Below are positions 45,869-54,516 of a stretch of DNA of 64,000 bases, in pieces (within the stretch, counting starts at the first letter, position 1; each line of letters begins with the position of its first letter). Location of the stretch: the NCBI GenBank assembly GCA_903904515.1, contig CAIVCR010000012.1, positions 30,873 to 94,872 on the forward strand, given 5' to 3'. The notes beneath the pieces were generated by a model. The model did not search any database. It saw only the letters and a list, made by a program, of their open reading frames with translations, and had not been told where the DNA came from. The stretch comes from an uncultured Bacteroidia bacterium. Its GTDB lineage: Bacteria; Bacteroidota; Bacteroidia; Bacteroidales; Prolixibacteraceae. The translations under genes were made by a program, and so were the position numbers.

Positions 45869-47416
45869 CTATTGTAAAACCTTCATTACAACGCGCCTGT
45901 TTTTAGCCCTCCCTTCAGATGTCGTATTGTCAGCAAATGGTAATGAAGAGCCGTAACCTTTTGCAATTAGCCGATTCGCATCAATCCCGTTTTTAGTCAG
46001 GTATTCCACGACACTATTGGCTCGTGACTGGCTCAGTCGGTTATTTAAAGAGGCACTCCCCTTATTGTCGGTATGACCCTGAATCTCAAGTTTAGCATCC
46101 GGGTTATCTTTGAGGAATTGAATTAGCTTATCAAGATCTGAGGAAACAGAAGTGTTCAGATTCGCTTTTCCAACCTCGAAATAGATATTATTGAGTTGAA
46201 TACTCTGGCCAACTTTAGCCTCTTCGATAGCTAATTCAAGTTTCACATAGAGGGTTGTGCTTCTATTCAACCCTTTGGTGCTGATTTTCTCGATATTGGA
46301 AATGTAATTCACCTTTTTCCCAACCAACGTAAAGTCGCTGCCACTTTTGAGCTGAGTCCGGAATACCCCATCAACTGCCTGGCTTTGAATAGTAACCAGC
46401 GTACGATCTTGTTCATTTGTGACATTGACATCAGCGCCACCCTCGGGGAGATTTTTGGTCTTGTTGATCACCACTCCGGCAAGGGTAAATCGCGGATCGT
46501 TGTGGGTTAAGACAATATCGATTTGATTTTCAACACCTGCAAAATTTTCTTTTTTAATGTTTTTCACCGTTGAATTGATCTGATTCAGTGATCCGCTAAC
46601 GGTATAATCGGCAGGATTTAAAGCGCTGAATGTCACTCTGCCATACTCATCGGTTGAGCCATAATGCCTTTTGCCATCGGCTCCGCTCACTGTCACTGCA
46701 GCGAAAGGGAGTGGCTGCCCTGTAGCCTCATCCATTACTGAAACAATAAAGTCTTTTGCCGGTATTACAACCTCCTGCTTAACAGGTTCAGGCTTTGGCG
46801 GAATGATAACCTTTGCCTGCTTAACCTTCTTTTTGCCGATATTTGTGGCAATACCAATGCTGTAATAGAGCTGATTACTTAGGTTGTGACTTATAGCTGC
46901 CCGGTATTCAATGGTAGCAAGGACAAAAATTTCCTTAAACATATTAACTTGCATCCCGGCACCTGGAGCCAGACTAAAGCCATGCAAATCCCGGTAAGAG
47001 GTGTAGTCCCCTTTTGCGATAAGAAAGGGGCTGAAAATATGGTTGTCGCTTAACAGCTTAACATGAACCCCTGCATTTAGATCCAGCAGAAAATTACTGC
47101 TACCGTAAAACGTATTACCCGGCAACAAATAATCTACCCAACTTCCATTTAAGGTTCCAATAAAATCAAGATTTTTATTTAAACCCTGCATATAATCAAC
47201 GCCAAAGCCCCCCTGCATATTTTGTGGCTTGTTCCACAATTTATTTTTAAGCACATTGCTTAAACTACTTGAATTAATCAGCTGTGCTGTTTTAAAATCG
47301 TTATAAAAAAGGTGGAGACCAAGTGTTGGCTTTTTTATTTGCAGTGAATCCTGAGCGCGAACGCCACTGATCAGGGATGCAGCCAACAAAATGAAGATAG
47401 TATATATAATTTTCAT
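45869..47416 (-). CDS. OmpA-family outer-membrane protein with carboxypeptidase-regulatory-like domain
   Basis: A 515-residue envelope protein and last gene of the surface operon. A signal peptide (IIYTIFILLAASLISGVRAQ) is followed by an N-terminal beta-barrel-like region (about 30-195), a Cna_B/CarboxypepD_reg domain (IVSVMDEATGQPLPFAAVTVSGADGKRHYGS, about 220-300) and a further beta domain. The C-terminal OmpA domain (about 405-515) has IYFEVGKANLNTSVSSDLDKL, LEIQGHTDNKGSASLNNRLSQSRA and AKGYGSSLPFADN. That domain binds peptidoglycan, so the protein can tie the complex made by its neighbours to the wall. It starts 19 bp after the end of the preceding gene if the frameshifted tail is counted. 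Confidence 0.92.
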   Translation of the reverse strand: MKIIYTIFILLAASLISGVRAQDSLQIKKPTLGLHLFYNDFKTAQLINSSSLSNVLKNKLWNKPQNMQGGFGVDYMQGLNKNLDFIGTLNGSWVDYLLPGNTFYGSSNFLLDLNAGVHVKLLSDNHIFSPFLIAKGDYTSYRDLHGFSLAPGAGMQVNMFKEIFVLATIEYRAAISHNLSNQLYYSIGIATNIGKKKVKQAKVIIPPKPEPVKQEVVIPAKDFIVSVMDEATGQPLPFAAVTVSGADGKRHYGSTDEYGRVTFSALNPADYTVSGSLNQINSTVKNIKKENFAGVENQIDIVLTHNDPRFTLAGVVINKTKNLPEGGADVNVTNEQDRTLVTIQSQAVDGVFRTQLKSGSDFTLVGKKVNYISNIEKISTKGLNRSTTLYVKLELAIEEAKVGQSIQLNNIYFEVGKANLNTSVSSDLDKLIQFLKDNPDAKLEIQGHTDNKGSASLNNRLSQSRANSVVEYLTKNGIDANRLIAKGYGSSLPFADNTTSEGRAKNRRVVMKVLQ

Positions 47417-47435
47417 CGCTTAGTAATTTGTTTTT

Positions 47436-47567
47436 TTAAAAGCCAAACGGCCTACCCTTAATTCTCATTATCAACTGATTGTTATCATTTTTCCCAGAAT
47501 CAGCTTTTACTGTAATATTAAAGCTTCCGGTCTGATGAACAATCAGCTCCGGATTCACCCTTATCAT
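47436..47567 (-). other. Out-of-frame C-terminal tail of the 302-residue Ig-like gene
   Basis: A 43-codon open stretch in a different frame overlaps the 3' end of the preceding gene: MIRVNPELIVHQTG, then FNITVKADSGKNDNNQ and LIMRIKGRPFGF, then TAA at 47436. It reads like the last strands of a beta-sandwich domain. Removing one A from the AAAA run at 47569-47572 would fuse it to the gene at 47518-48426 and restore a 19-bp gap to the next ATG, in line with the tight spacing of this operon. It is a probable frameshift by mutation or sequence error; a short overlapping gene starting at ATG 47567 is the alternative. Confidence 0.6.
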
Positions 47568-48426
47568 GTTTTAGCTGATCACAGACACCAAAAACCCTGG
47601 GTTCACTGCGTCCCTGGTTATTTTCATCCGTTGAAGGGACAGGAATACCTTTACTGTCCAGGGTTTGAACTGTCCAGATAAAAACATGGGCGTTACCATC
47701 TTTGAAACTTAACTGCGGACGCCAGAAATATTGTGTCGTTCCGCGAACATCGGTTTCGAGAATTGGCTGATTCCCGCGAAAAGCCTGCATGGGTTGCTGA
47801 CCTGGTAATATTTCAAACACCTGAAGACGGTATACGACTCCCTCCCGGTTCATAGGAACCAGACTGCTCCATCGGAATGTGATTAATGACTGGGCGATGT
47901 TTGCGTCAAGCCACCCTTTGTCAGTGGGTAAAAGCAGGTATGGCAGCTGGTAATTGATCTGAACAAAAGGACGGCAAACGGGTACTTTGGTAAGACTGAC
48001 ATCGCTTGTTCCACCTAAAAGTTCAACACACAACGTGTAATTGTCAGCCGGCAGTTTTCCGCTGGTCTGGACCCTGTTGATAATTGATCCATCAATAAAC
48101 TGAAGGTTATCGAGTTGTAAAACCTTATCGAGGGTAAAAGTCGAGGCACCAGACCTGATTGTATAGACTCTGGCCGTAGCATCCTTACTGGCCGCAATAA
48201 CAGTTCCATTTGAATTTTGCAATTGTGTTCTGAATTTAACCAACGTTGCTTCCTGCTGTCCGGCAGAATTCAAAACCACGGTAACCATTCCAGCTCTGCT
48301 GTTACTCCAGTCACTCAGATAGGTGGGGGCCGGATAACTGATATTGAGCGTAACTGTTAGCTGGGCTAATACAGCATGACTACTCAGTGTGATGATGAGA
48401 ACCAGAAGAATAAATATTCTTTTCAT
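47518..48426 (-). CDS. Exported Ig/TANFOR-like protein, apparently frameshifted near its end
   Basis: A 302-residue exported protein (signal peptide ending SSHAVLAQ) with two beta domains. Residues 22-150 parallel the first domain of the 610-residue protein of the same operon. Residues 160-285 carry the shared pattern ITFRWSSLVPMNREGVVYRLQVFEI, GNQPILETDV and FIWTVQTLDSKG, which matches FRWTPLVPRPQQPVTYRLSVW, ANQPIFTKDV and FVWNVQALNREG in that protein. These resemble the fibronectin-like TANFOR region of large Bacteroidota surface proteins. The last 18 or so residues (KHDKGESGADCSSDRKL) look random, consistent with a frameshift near 47570. It lies 24 bp downstream of the barrel gene. Confidence 0.72.
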   Translation of the reverse strand: MKRIFILLVLIITLSSHAVLAQLTVTLNISYPAPTYLSDWSNSRAGMVTVVLNSAGQQEATLVKFRTQLQNSNGTVIAASKDATARVYTIRSGASTFTLDKVLQLDNLQFIDGSIINRVQTSGKLPADNYTLCVELLGGTSDVSLTKVPVCRPFVQINYQLPYLLLPTDKGWLDANIAQSLITFRWSSLVPMNREGVVYRLQVFEILPGQQPMQAFRGNQPILETDVRGTTQYFWRPQLSFKDGNAHVFIWTVQTLDSKGIPVPSTDENNQGRSEPRVFGVCDQLKHDKGESGADCSSDRKL

Positions 48427-48450
48427 ATTGCTTATTTAAAATAAGTTATT

Positions 48451-50229
48451 TCAATTGCCAAATTTATAGAGCAAGGCTGTCTTCAGTATGCTTTCCCTGT
48501 ATCTTGCCCCCAAGAGTGCTAAAGGGGGAGAAAGTTCGTTGCCATATTTAAATAAATTAACGCTCATACTGGTATTCCATGTTAATCTTCTGGACAGATT
48601 CCAATCGGCACCCATTGTTGCCAAAATATTCTTACTTGCTGTAAAAGGATCAATTGTTGTGATATTGTATTGCAACTGCCCCTTCATGTTGATGTTCTGT
48701 TTCGGGAAACGGTAGCCGATGCTGCTGCTTAAGGTGTAAATTTTCAGTTTAGTCATCGAAGGTGTTGTGGTATTCTGAAAATACATCGCACTAAAATCAG
48801 TACTCAGGTTTGGCTTATCAAAAAAAGTGGGTACATACATGAGCATTGCCGTATGGCTGTTGTTACTTGTCAGTGTATTACTTGGGAAAACAGTTTCATC
48901 ATATTTGCTCCAATTATAGGTAAGGCTCAACAGATTATTCATGGACGTAGAACTCCAGTTATAGGATGGATTAACACCAAGATCATTCCCCACATTTTTA
49001 ATACCGGTCAATCCCGGGGTTTGAAACCCAAAGTTATTGTAATTGGCATTCAAACTGAAGTGTTCATTAAACTGAGTGAATATATTGGTATTTGCAATAA
49101 TTTGTTTGGTACGGCTTGCTGAATTACTCCAGTTGCCAAAACGTTCACCGATACTTGCCACCACATTCATTTTCTTTTTCCAGGCATTAAAGCGGGTATT
49201 CAACGTATAATCGAGCCTGTCATTTTGGACAAAGGAGTAACCCATTGTGTAATAACCCGCTCCGAGCCATTTCGTAGTAATTCCGATATCCCAGTCTTTC
49301 CCTTTTTTCCCAAACCCCATTTGCGCAGCATGGTCCCTGAAACTGCTTAAATTGGTCGAAATGTAGGGTTTGAAATCCTTCAGAAGCGGATTTGGTCCTA
49401 ATGCGGTTATGTCTCTGGTGGAGATCGTTGTACCGAATTCGGTTTGTCCGTACCACCCTTTCTCCGTATTGAATTTGGTTACAAAACTAAGTACAAAATT
49501 CTCTGCAGGTTTTGGTGTGGAAGGGATGCCGGTCAAAGGTGTCGCTATACTCCCGACATCGTCATGGCTTTTAACGAGGTTAAAACCGGCAAAGTATTTA
49601 CCATCCTGCTCAAACCCGATCTGCCCCATCGAGACGGTCCGTTTGTAGGCTCCCACAAAGGTAGCCGGTGGAGCAAGGCTCACAAAAGGCTGATACGATT
49701 GCTGACTTACACCGCTAAAATATTTCAGTCGGATTTTACCCGGTTTTAAACTGAATCCATAACCAAATATTCCAAGATCACCGGTACTCAGATCACTGTA
49801 TTTAATGAATTGAGTCCCTAATTGCAGTTCTACCCATTTATAGGATGGGTTTAAACCTAAGCTGTTCATTGGGTTTGTGAGCCACTGCTTAAAGTTTTGC
49901 TTTGGAAAGCCGGGTAAACTGCCGAACCCATAAGGGGGTGATCCAAAATTATTGCGCATCGGGCTAAAGTTGAAATTAAACGGCAACTTGAATTCCCCGA
50001 AACTTATGACAGGTTGAAACGTAAACCGGACTAAATTGGTGGGCTTACGGGCGGCATAAAACGACGGAGTTGATGGATTCGTCGTCAGGGAGTACCCCTC
50101 GTAGGAGACTCCCATATTTCCAGTTATGGAAAATTTGGGGGTCTCCTGGGCATTCGCAGAGAGTGCCTGTAGCAGGAAAAGGACAATTGCACCTCTTTTA
50201 AATGACAGATATTGCATTTGTTTTTTCAT
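48451..50229 (-). CDS. Outer-membrane beta-barrel protein of the surface operon
   Basis: A 592-residue protein with a signal peptide (GAIVLFLLQALSANAQ). The rest consists of many amphipathic strands rich in aromatic and Asn residues (VRFTFQPVISFGEFKLPFNFNFSP, WVELQLGTQFIKYS, GFGYGFSLKPGKIRLKYFSG-like), ending in ALLYKFGN. This is typical of a large outer-membrane barrel. No TonB box or plug domain is seen. It lies 12 bp downstream of the 1415-residue gene, so it may export or anchor that product. No close named family is recognised. Confidence 0.78.
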   Translation of the reverse strand: MKKQMQYLSFKRGAIVLFLLQALSANAQETPKFSITGNMGVSYEGYSLTTNPSTPSFYAARKPTNLVRFTFQPVISFGEFKLPFNFNFSPMRNNFGSPPYGFGSLPGFPKQNFKQWLTNPMNSLGLNPSYKWVELQLGTQFIKYSDLSTGDLGIFGYGFSLKPGKIRLKYFSGVSQQSYQPFVSLAPPATFVGAYKRTVSMGQIGFEQDGKYFAGFNLVKSHDDVGSIATPLTGIPSTPKPAENFVLSFVTKFNTEKGWYGQTEFGTTISTRDITALGPNPLLKDFKPYISTNLSSFRDHAAQMGFGKKGKDWDIGITTKWLGAGYYTMGYSFVQNDRLDYTLNTRFNAWKKKMNVVASIGERFGNWSNSASRTKQIIANTNIFTQFNEHFSLNANYNNFGFQTPGLTGIKNVGNDLGVNPSYNWSSTSMNNLLSLTYNWSKYDETVFPSNTLTSNNSHTAMLMYVPTFFDKPNLSTDFSAMYFQNTTTPSMTKLKIYTLSSSIGYRFPKQNINMKGQLQYNITTIDPFTASKNILATMGADWNLSRRLTWNTSMSVNLFKYGNELSPPLALLGARYRESILKTALLYKFGN

Positions 50230-50241
50230 CTTAAAATGAAT

Positions 50242-53200
50242 TTACTTTTTTGGTTTTGCTCTGTCCTTGGATGCTGCTAATTGTTTTTCGAGTACGGGAA
50301 GCAGTTCCACATCTCCCCTTTTTACTCCGCTATCCTTTAATTTTTTAAGTTCATTAATTTTTTGCTCCATATTTTTAGCCGTCACCTCATCGGTGGCCGG
50401 CTCTGAAGGCGAGGTTAAGCCTGCACTTTTACTGATCAGCGCATCCGTTGCGCTGCTATTAACAGCGCTGGCGTTTGAACTGGCATTCCCGCAGGTGGCA
50501 CAACCCCCACTTTGAGTCGTGTTCATCACAGGCAAATCCTTTGGGGTATTGTCAGCCGGCAATACTACGCCTGTACCATTATTGGGTGATGGAGGGGGAA
50601 TGGTAACAGTAAAACATGAGATCACTTCACACTCTTTGCAATTTCGGTCACGGAAGGTGAACTTCACACAGATCCGGGCATAGAGGGTACAGCATCCAAT
50701 CAGGGACGGATGAGGCAACACAAACTGGATGTTCAGTGATGCAGGCAACGTAAAGCCACTATAATTGCCCCAGATCGTCTCTCTCGGATTTTGATAAGTA
50801 TTACCAGGAACCGGAGTAAACTGGACTACAGGAGGATTCGGCCCCATCGTGATACTATCAGCCACCGCAGCATTGGTATTGATATCCGTTGCATTGTAGA
50901 TACTTCCCCAGGTATATGGTGAATTTTTACAGCTGATACATTCATTATTGCTGTTATCGGTAAGATTAAAACTCACCACCTCTGCCCTCACCTGGGTAAA
51001 CAACGCACCTGCCGGAGCAGTGATGGCAAATGCCTGATTATACAAGGAGTATTTTGGATCGGTATCGATAACATTCAGCGAGTTTTTGCCCGGCTTCACA
51101 CCCAACTTATATTCGCAAGGACAGATCGGGCAAATTACTTTGAACTTAAATACGCAACTATCGCAGGTTTTATTTCCACATTTACCGTAGATGTTAACCG
51201 TATAATATCCAGCGTCATTAGTTGTAAAACTTGCAGTATTGGTAAAGGTGGAGACACCTCCCAGCGGATTATGGATTACGATCTGTGTTGATCCACATTT
51301 CGGTTTATTGCAAATGTAATTAGCTGTGAAATTATAGGTCGTTTTGCATTGCAGTGTAATTGAATCCTTCTTACCGCAATTAAGTTGCAGTGAGAAATTA
51401 CCATTCGGAATAGCTCCGCCCTGAGACCCGCCAATTGAATTGGTGGATGCAGATTGCTTGTTCAGCTTGTTAACAGGCATTGCATCAAAATTGTGGGGAT
51501 TATCAACAATAATCTGACTGTCGTTGATATTGATCCCACCCCAATGACTCTGATCACAATTACAGCCGTCATCTAAAACCAATCCGATATCCAGGTCATT
51601 ATTATCCTGGCAGTTGAACTGGAAATTGGCAGATAATCCGGTATTCGGTATGATATCGCTGTTCAATGCCGGATTTGTATTGTTTTGAATGGTTAACATA
51701 TATCCAGCCGGTGGTGTGACCTGAAGATGATAGGTTCCTGCCGTTAATCCGCAGAACTGATAATAACCTGGTTGCCCACCAATGTTATTGGTAGAAATAT
51801 GGGGTAATCCAACCTGATTATTTAATGCATCAAACAAGGTTATTGTACAGCCATTAATACCGACCTCACCAACATCCTGCAATCCGTTTCCATTGGCATC
51901 GAACCACACGAAGTTGCCAATACATCCGCAACCTGCATCGACGATATTGACACAAACTTTTCGCGATTCTGCTCCTAAAGTCGTAACAGTATTTTGGGAA
52001 GCGTTTGCAGCAAAACTGTTCCATCCAACTGAACCCACTGATGCACCCGGAGGTACCTGGGCAGAGAAGAAATAAGTTTCAGTCTGGCCTGCCGCGAGGA
52101 CATAGGCGGCAAAATCAATTCTGATTGCCTTTTGATTTTGGATAGCAGCAGGAATTCCGGGAATCAAACCATACGAAAGCCAGGTGGCCGGGGTACTGCA
52201 AGACCCTGTATAATCAGGAATTACATTGAGATAAGTTCCCCTTAATGGGGAAGAATTGGTAGAATATTCTATTGTGCTCGCATTTCCAAGTGGTAAGGCA
52301 CTGGTTAAGTAAATCGGAATAGTACTCCCGCGACTGGTGCAATTAACCACATACTTATCACCTGGTGTTGGCAATAAATCCATCATTTTTATTTGTGAAA
52401 ACGGAACGTTACCAGCGTTCTTCACTTTCAACCGGTAATAAACTGTAGCTCCCGGAGAAACAGAAACACAACTATCCCATGTTACATTATTCGCACTTAC
52501 CTCCTTGGTGAGTTCCAGTGGTACTTTTCGTTCACAAATATAGATGTAGGCATTGTTGTTCCAGTAATTATACTCTGACACAACCAGACTATTTCCATCA
52601 TAACAATCTTCATGATTAGTCAATACACCTGCCGGTGCTAAAGTTGTAACAACCGCCTTGAAATTAATCACATACCAATCACTTCCTTTGTCGCAGTCGG
52701 CGTTTAAAGCCGGTAAATTCCACTGCAGGTTTGTGGTATTTGTTGCTTCAGCGTGAACAACCGAGATCCCCGTTGTAAGCTGATTCGTTGCATTGCATTT
52801 GGTATACGCTGTATACTTACCAAAAGTGCTGCTATTGGGTACATACTGCAATCCCACAGGAAGCACATCCCGGATACTTCCACCCGTGAAATTTCCTGTC
52901 CCATAATTTTGAACGGCAATGGAATACTTAATTGTGTCACCTGGATTCAGACAACTGTAGTAATTGTAATAGTTGCAAAAATCCTTAACCGTTTCAATCT
53001 TAGGGAATTTAATGCTTGTGACAAAAGAAGGGGTACAACCATAGCTTCCGTTAGAGGAGTTATAGGCAGCACCTGTCATCGTTACTGTTGTACCGGCAAG
53101 GACCGCAGCATTTGTATTCCAGGTATTGGTTAGAACCGTAAAATACAATTGTCCAAAATTTTGAATGCCGTTTCCCGTAAAGCCCATGTTGGAGGTGAGG

Positions 53201-54489
53201 TTAAAATTGGTGATCACACAAGCCCCTGGTATATTAAAAGGAGCGGCATAAAAATTGATTGTTGTTGCCGGCATTGCACCATTGAAGGTTTGGGTATATG
53301 GACCACATGTAGTATTGACTGTTATAGTTACTGTTTTTCCGGCAGGAATGGCAGACATTTTAAATGAATCGACATGCATCTGGACCGGAATCGGAGCATT
53401 GTAACCAATGTTATTCAGCGTTGTTGTACTGCCGGCACACTGGTTGCTTTGTGCAAGGCTGATATTTAACCATGCAGGGCAACCGATGAAATAGTAGGGA
53501 ATATTCGAATAGTACTGATTAACATAGTAATAGGGCGTATCAAATGCACCGCACGCTGTTCCCGGAGTGGCACCGATTAAGGTGATACATTCAGAAGCAG
53601 AGGTGACCGTTTTTGCGGCAAGGGTACAGACGTTTGTTCCGTTTAATGTGGCAGAATTACATTTAATCATACCTAAGTTTGATACCGGGAAGGTCACATG
53701 GATATAATAATCGTAAGCATACGAATTGACATCCAAAGTATTTGACAGGTTTCCAACATTCCAGGTTACAGTGCCCGGTCCGGTTGTCGAAGGAATCTGA
53801 TTTAAACCGGTAGTTGGCCAGCCGGTATGCACATCAACTGCTGTTACACCTGCAGGCAGATTGTCGGTAATTGATGCACCGGAAAGATTAACACATCCTG
53901 CGTTTGCAACGCGAACATGATAGTAAACATCAACGAAACTGCCACAAATAGAAACGGTATATGCAAAAGGGCTACCGGCAGTATAGCCATATAACCACTG
54001 GTTATAGCTTGTTGCAATATATTTGGTAATTGTCCATCCTTCGTTCACAACAGCAGTAAGCGTTAAGGGGGAACTTATTTCGGGAAGAGGGTGTTCTGTT
54101 GTTGAAATTTTCGCTGTGAGGACTCCACTGGTCCCATTACAGGTTGTCCCAGGTTTAAACCTAACCTGGTAACTGACACTGTTAGCGCTGGTAGGTTGAT
54201 TACCCAAATTAAAGGTTAGTGTTGTGGTTGTTCCAAGGGATGATGGTGCTCCTCCGCCATAACTGCAAACTTCAAATACATTATTTGGAAAGGTACAGAC
54301 TATTGTGGTTCCGGTAGCGGCCAAATTACTGATAGAGTATTGCACCGTGATTGTATAACAGACACCACAGCTGTTGCCGGGATTACCCGATTGGCTTTGG
54401 TTGATCCCCAGAGTTTGTATTTGTGCCGAGGCTGTTGAGAACAGGAAAAAAGCGGCACAGATTGCGAATATATATTTTAGTTTTTTCAT
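50242..54489 (-). CDS. Giant DUF11/SdrD_B surface protein with Cys-rich domain
   Basis: A 1415-residue exported protein (signal peptide ending FLFSTASAQ). Three DUF11-type repeats lie at about 150-300, 500-650 and 690-870 (ASITDNLPAGVTAV, SIRDVLPVGLQYVPNSS, IKMMDLLPTPGDKYV). An SdrD_B/Cna-like domain follows (IGNFVWFDANGNGLQDVGEVGI, about 880-1000), then an Ig-like stretch. Residues 1123-1297 form a Cys-rich domain also found in the 610-residue protein. The tail (1298-1415) has CATCG, a Ser/Ala/Asn-rich linker and a charged helix (KNMEQKINELKKLKDSG) ending KPKK. No T9SS sorting domain is seen at the C-terminus. It probably forms an extended surface structure. It starts 27 bp after the preceding gene. 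Confidence 0.85.
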   Translation of the reverse strand: MKKLKYIFAICAAFFLFSTASAQIQTLGINQSQSGNPGNSCGVCYTITVQYSISNLAATGTTIVCTFPNNVFEVCSYGGGAPSSLGTTTTLTFNLGNQPTSANSVSYQVRFKPGTTCNGTSGVLTAKISTTEHPLPEISSPLTLTAVVNEGWTITKYIATSYNQWLYGYTAGSPFAYTVSICGSFVDVYYHVRVANAGCVNLSGASITDNLPAGVTAVDVHTGWPTTGLNQIPSTTGPGTVTWNVGNLSNTLDVNSYAYDYYIHVTFPVSNLGMIKCNSATLNGTNVCTLAAKTVTSASECITLIGATPGTACGAFDTPYYYVNQYYSNIPYYFIGCPAWLNISLAQSNQCAGSTTTLNNIGYNAPIPVQMHVDSFKMSAIPAGKTVTITVNTTCGPYTQTFNGAMPATTINFYAAPFNIPGACVITNFNLTSNMGFTGNGIQNFGQLYFTVLTNTWNTNAAVLAGTTVTMTGAAYNSSNGSYGCTPSFVTSIKFPKIETVKDFCNYYNYYSCLNPGDTIKYSIAVQNYGTGNFTGGSIRDVLPVGLQYVPNSSTFGKYTAYTKCNATNQLTTGISVVHAEATNTTNLQWNLPALNADCDKGSDWYVINFKAVVTTLAPAGVLTNHEDCYDGNSLVVSEYNYWNNNAYIYICERKVPLELTKEVSANNVTWDSCVSVSPGATVYYRLKVKNAGNVPFSQIKMMDLLPTPGDKYVVNCTSRGSTIPIYLTSALPLGNASTIEYSTNSSPLRGTYLNVIPDYTGSCSTPATWLSYGLIPGIPAAIQNQKAIRIDFAAYVLAAGQTETYFFSAQVPPGASVGSVGWNSFAANASQNTVTTLGAESRKVCVNIVDAGCGCIGNFVWFDANGNGLQDVGEVGINGCTITLFDALNNQVGLPHISTNNIGGQPGYYQFCGLTAGTYHLQVTPPAGYMLTIQNNTNPALNSDIIPNTGLSANFQFNCQDNNDLDIGLVLDDGCNCDQSHWGGININDSQIIVDNPHNFDAMPVNKLNKQSASTNSIGGSQGGAIPNGNFSLQLNCGKKDSITLQCKTTYNFTANYICNKPKCGSTQIVIHNPLGGVSTFTNTASFTTNDAGYYTVNIYGKCGNKTCDSCVFKFKVICPICPCEYKLGVKPGKNSLNVIDTDPKYSLYNQAFAITAPAGALFTQVRAEVVSFNLTDNSNNECISCKNSPYTWGSIYNATDINTNAAVADSITMGPNPPVVQFTPVPGNTYQNPRETIWGNYSGFTLPASLNIQFVLPHPSLIGCCTLYARICVKFTFRDRNCKECEVISCFTVTIPPPSPNNGTGVVLPADNTPKDLPVMNTTQSGGCATCGNASSNASAVNSSATDALISKSAGLTSPSEPATDEVTAKNMEQKINELKKLKDSGVKRGDVELLPVLEKQLAASKDRAKPKK

Positions 54490-54516
54490 CGTCGTATGTA
54501 TAAGGTATTTGCCATA

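Noticed and set aside
45869..47416. OmpA-family gene as a stand-alone porin
   Set aside because: Its position at the end of the surface operon and its Cna_B-like middle domain fit an anchor in that operon better than an isolated OmpA.
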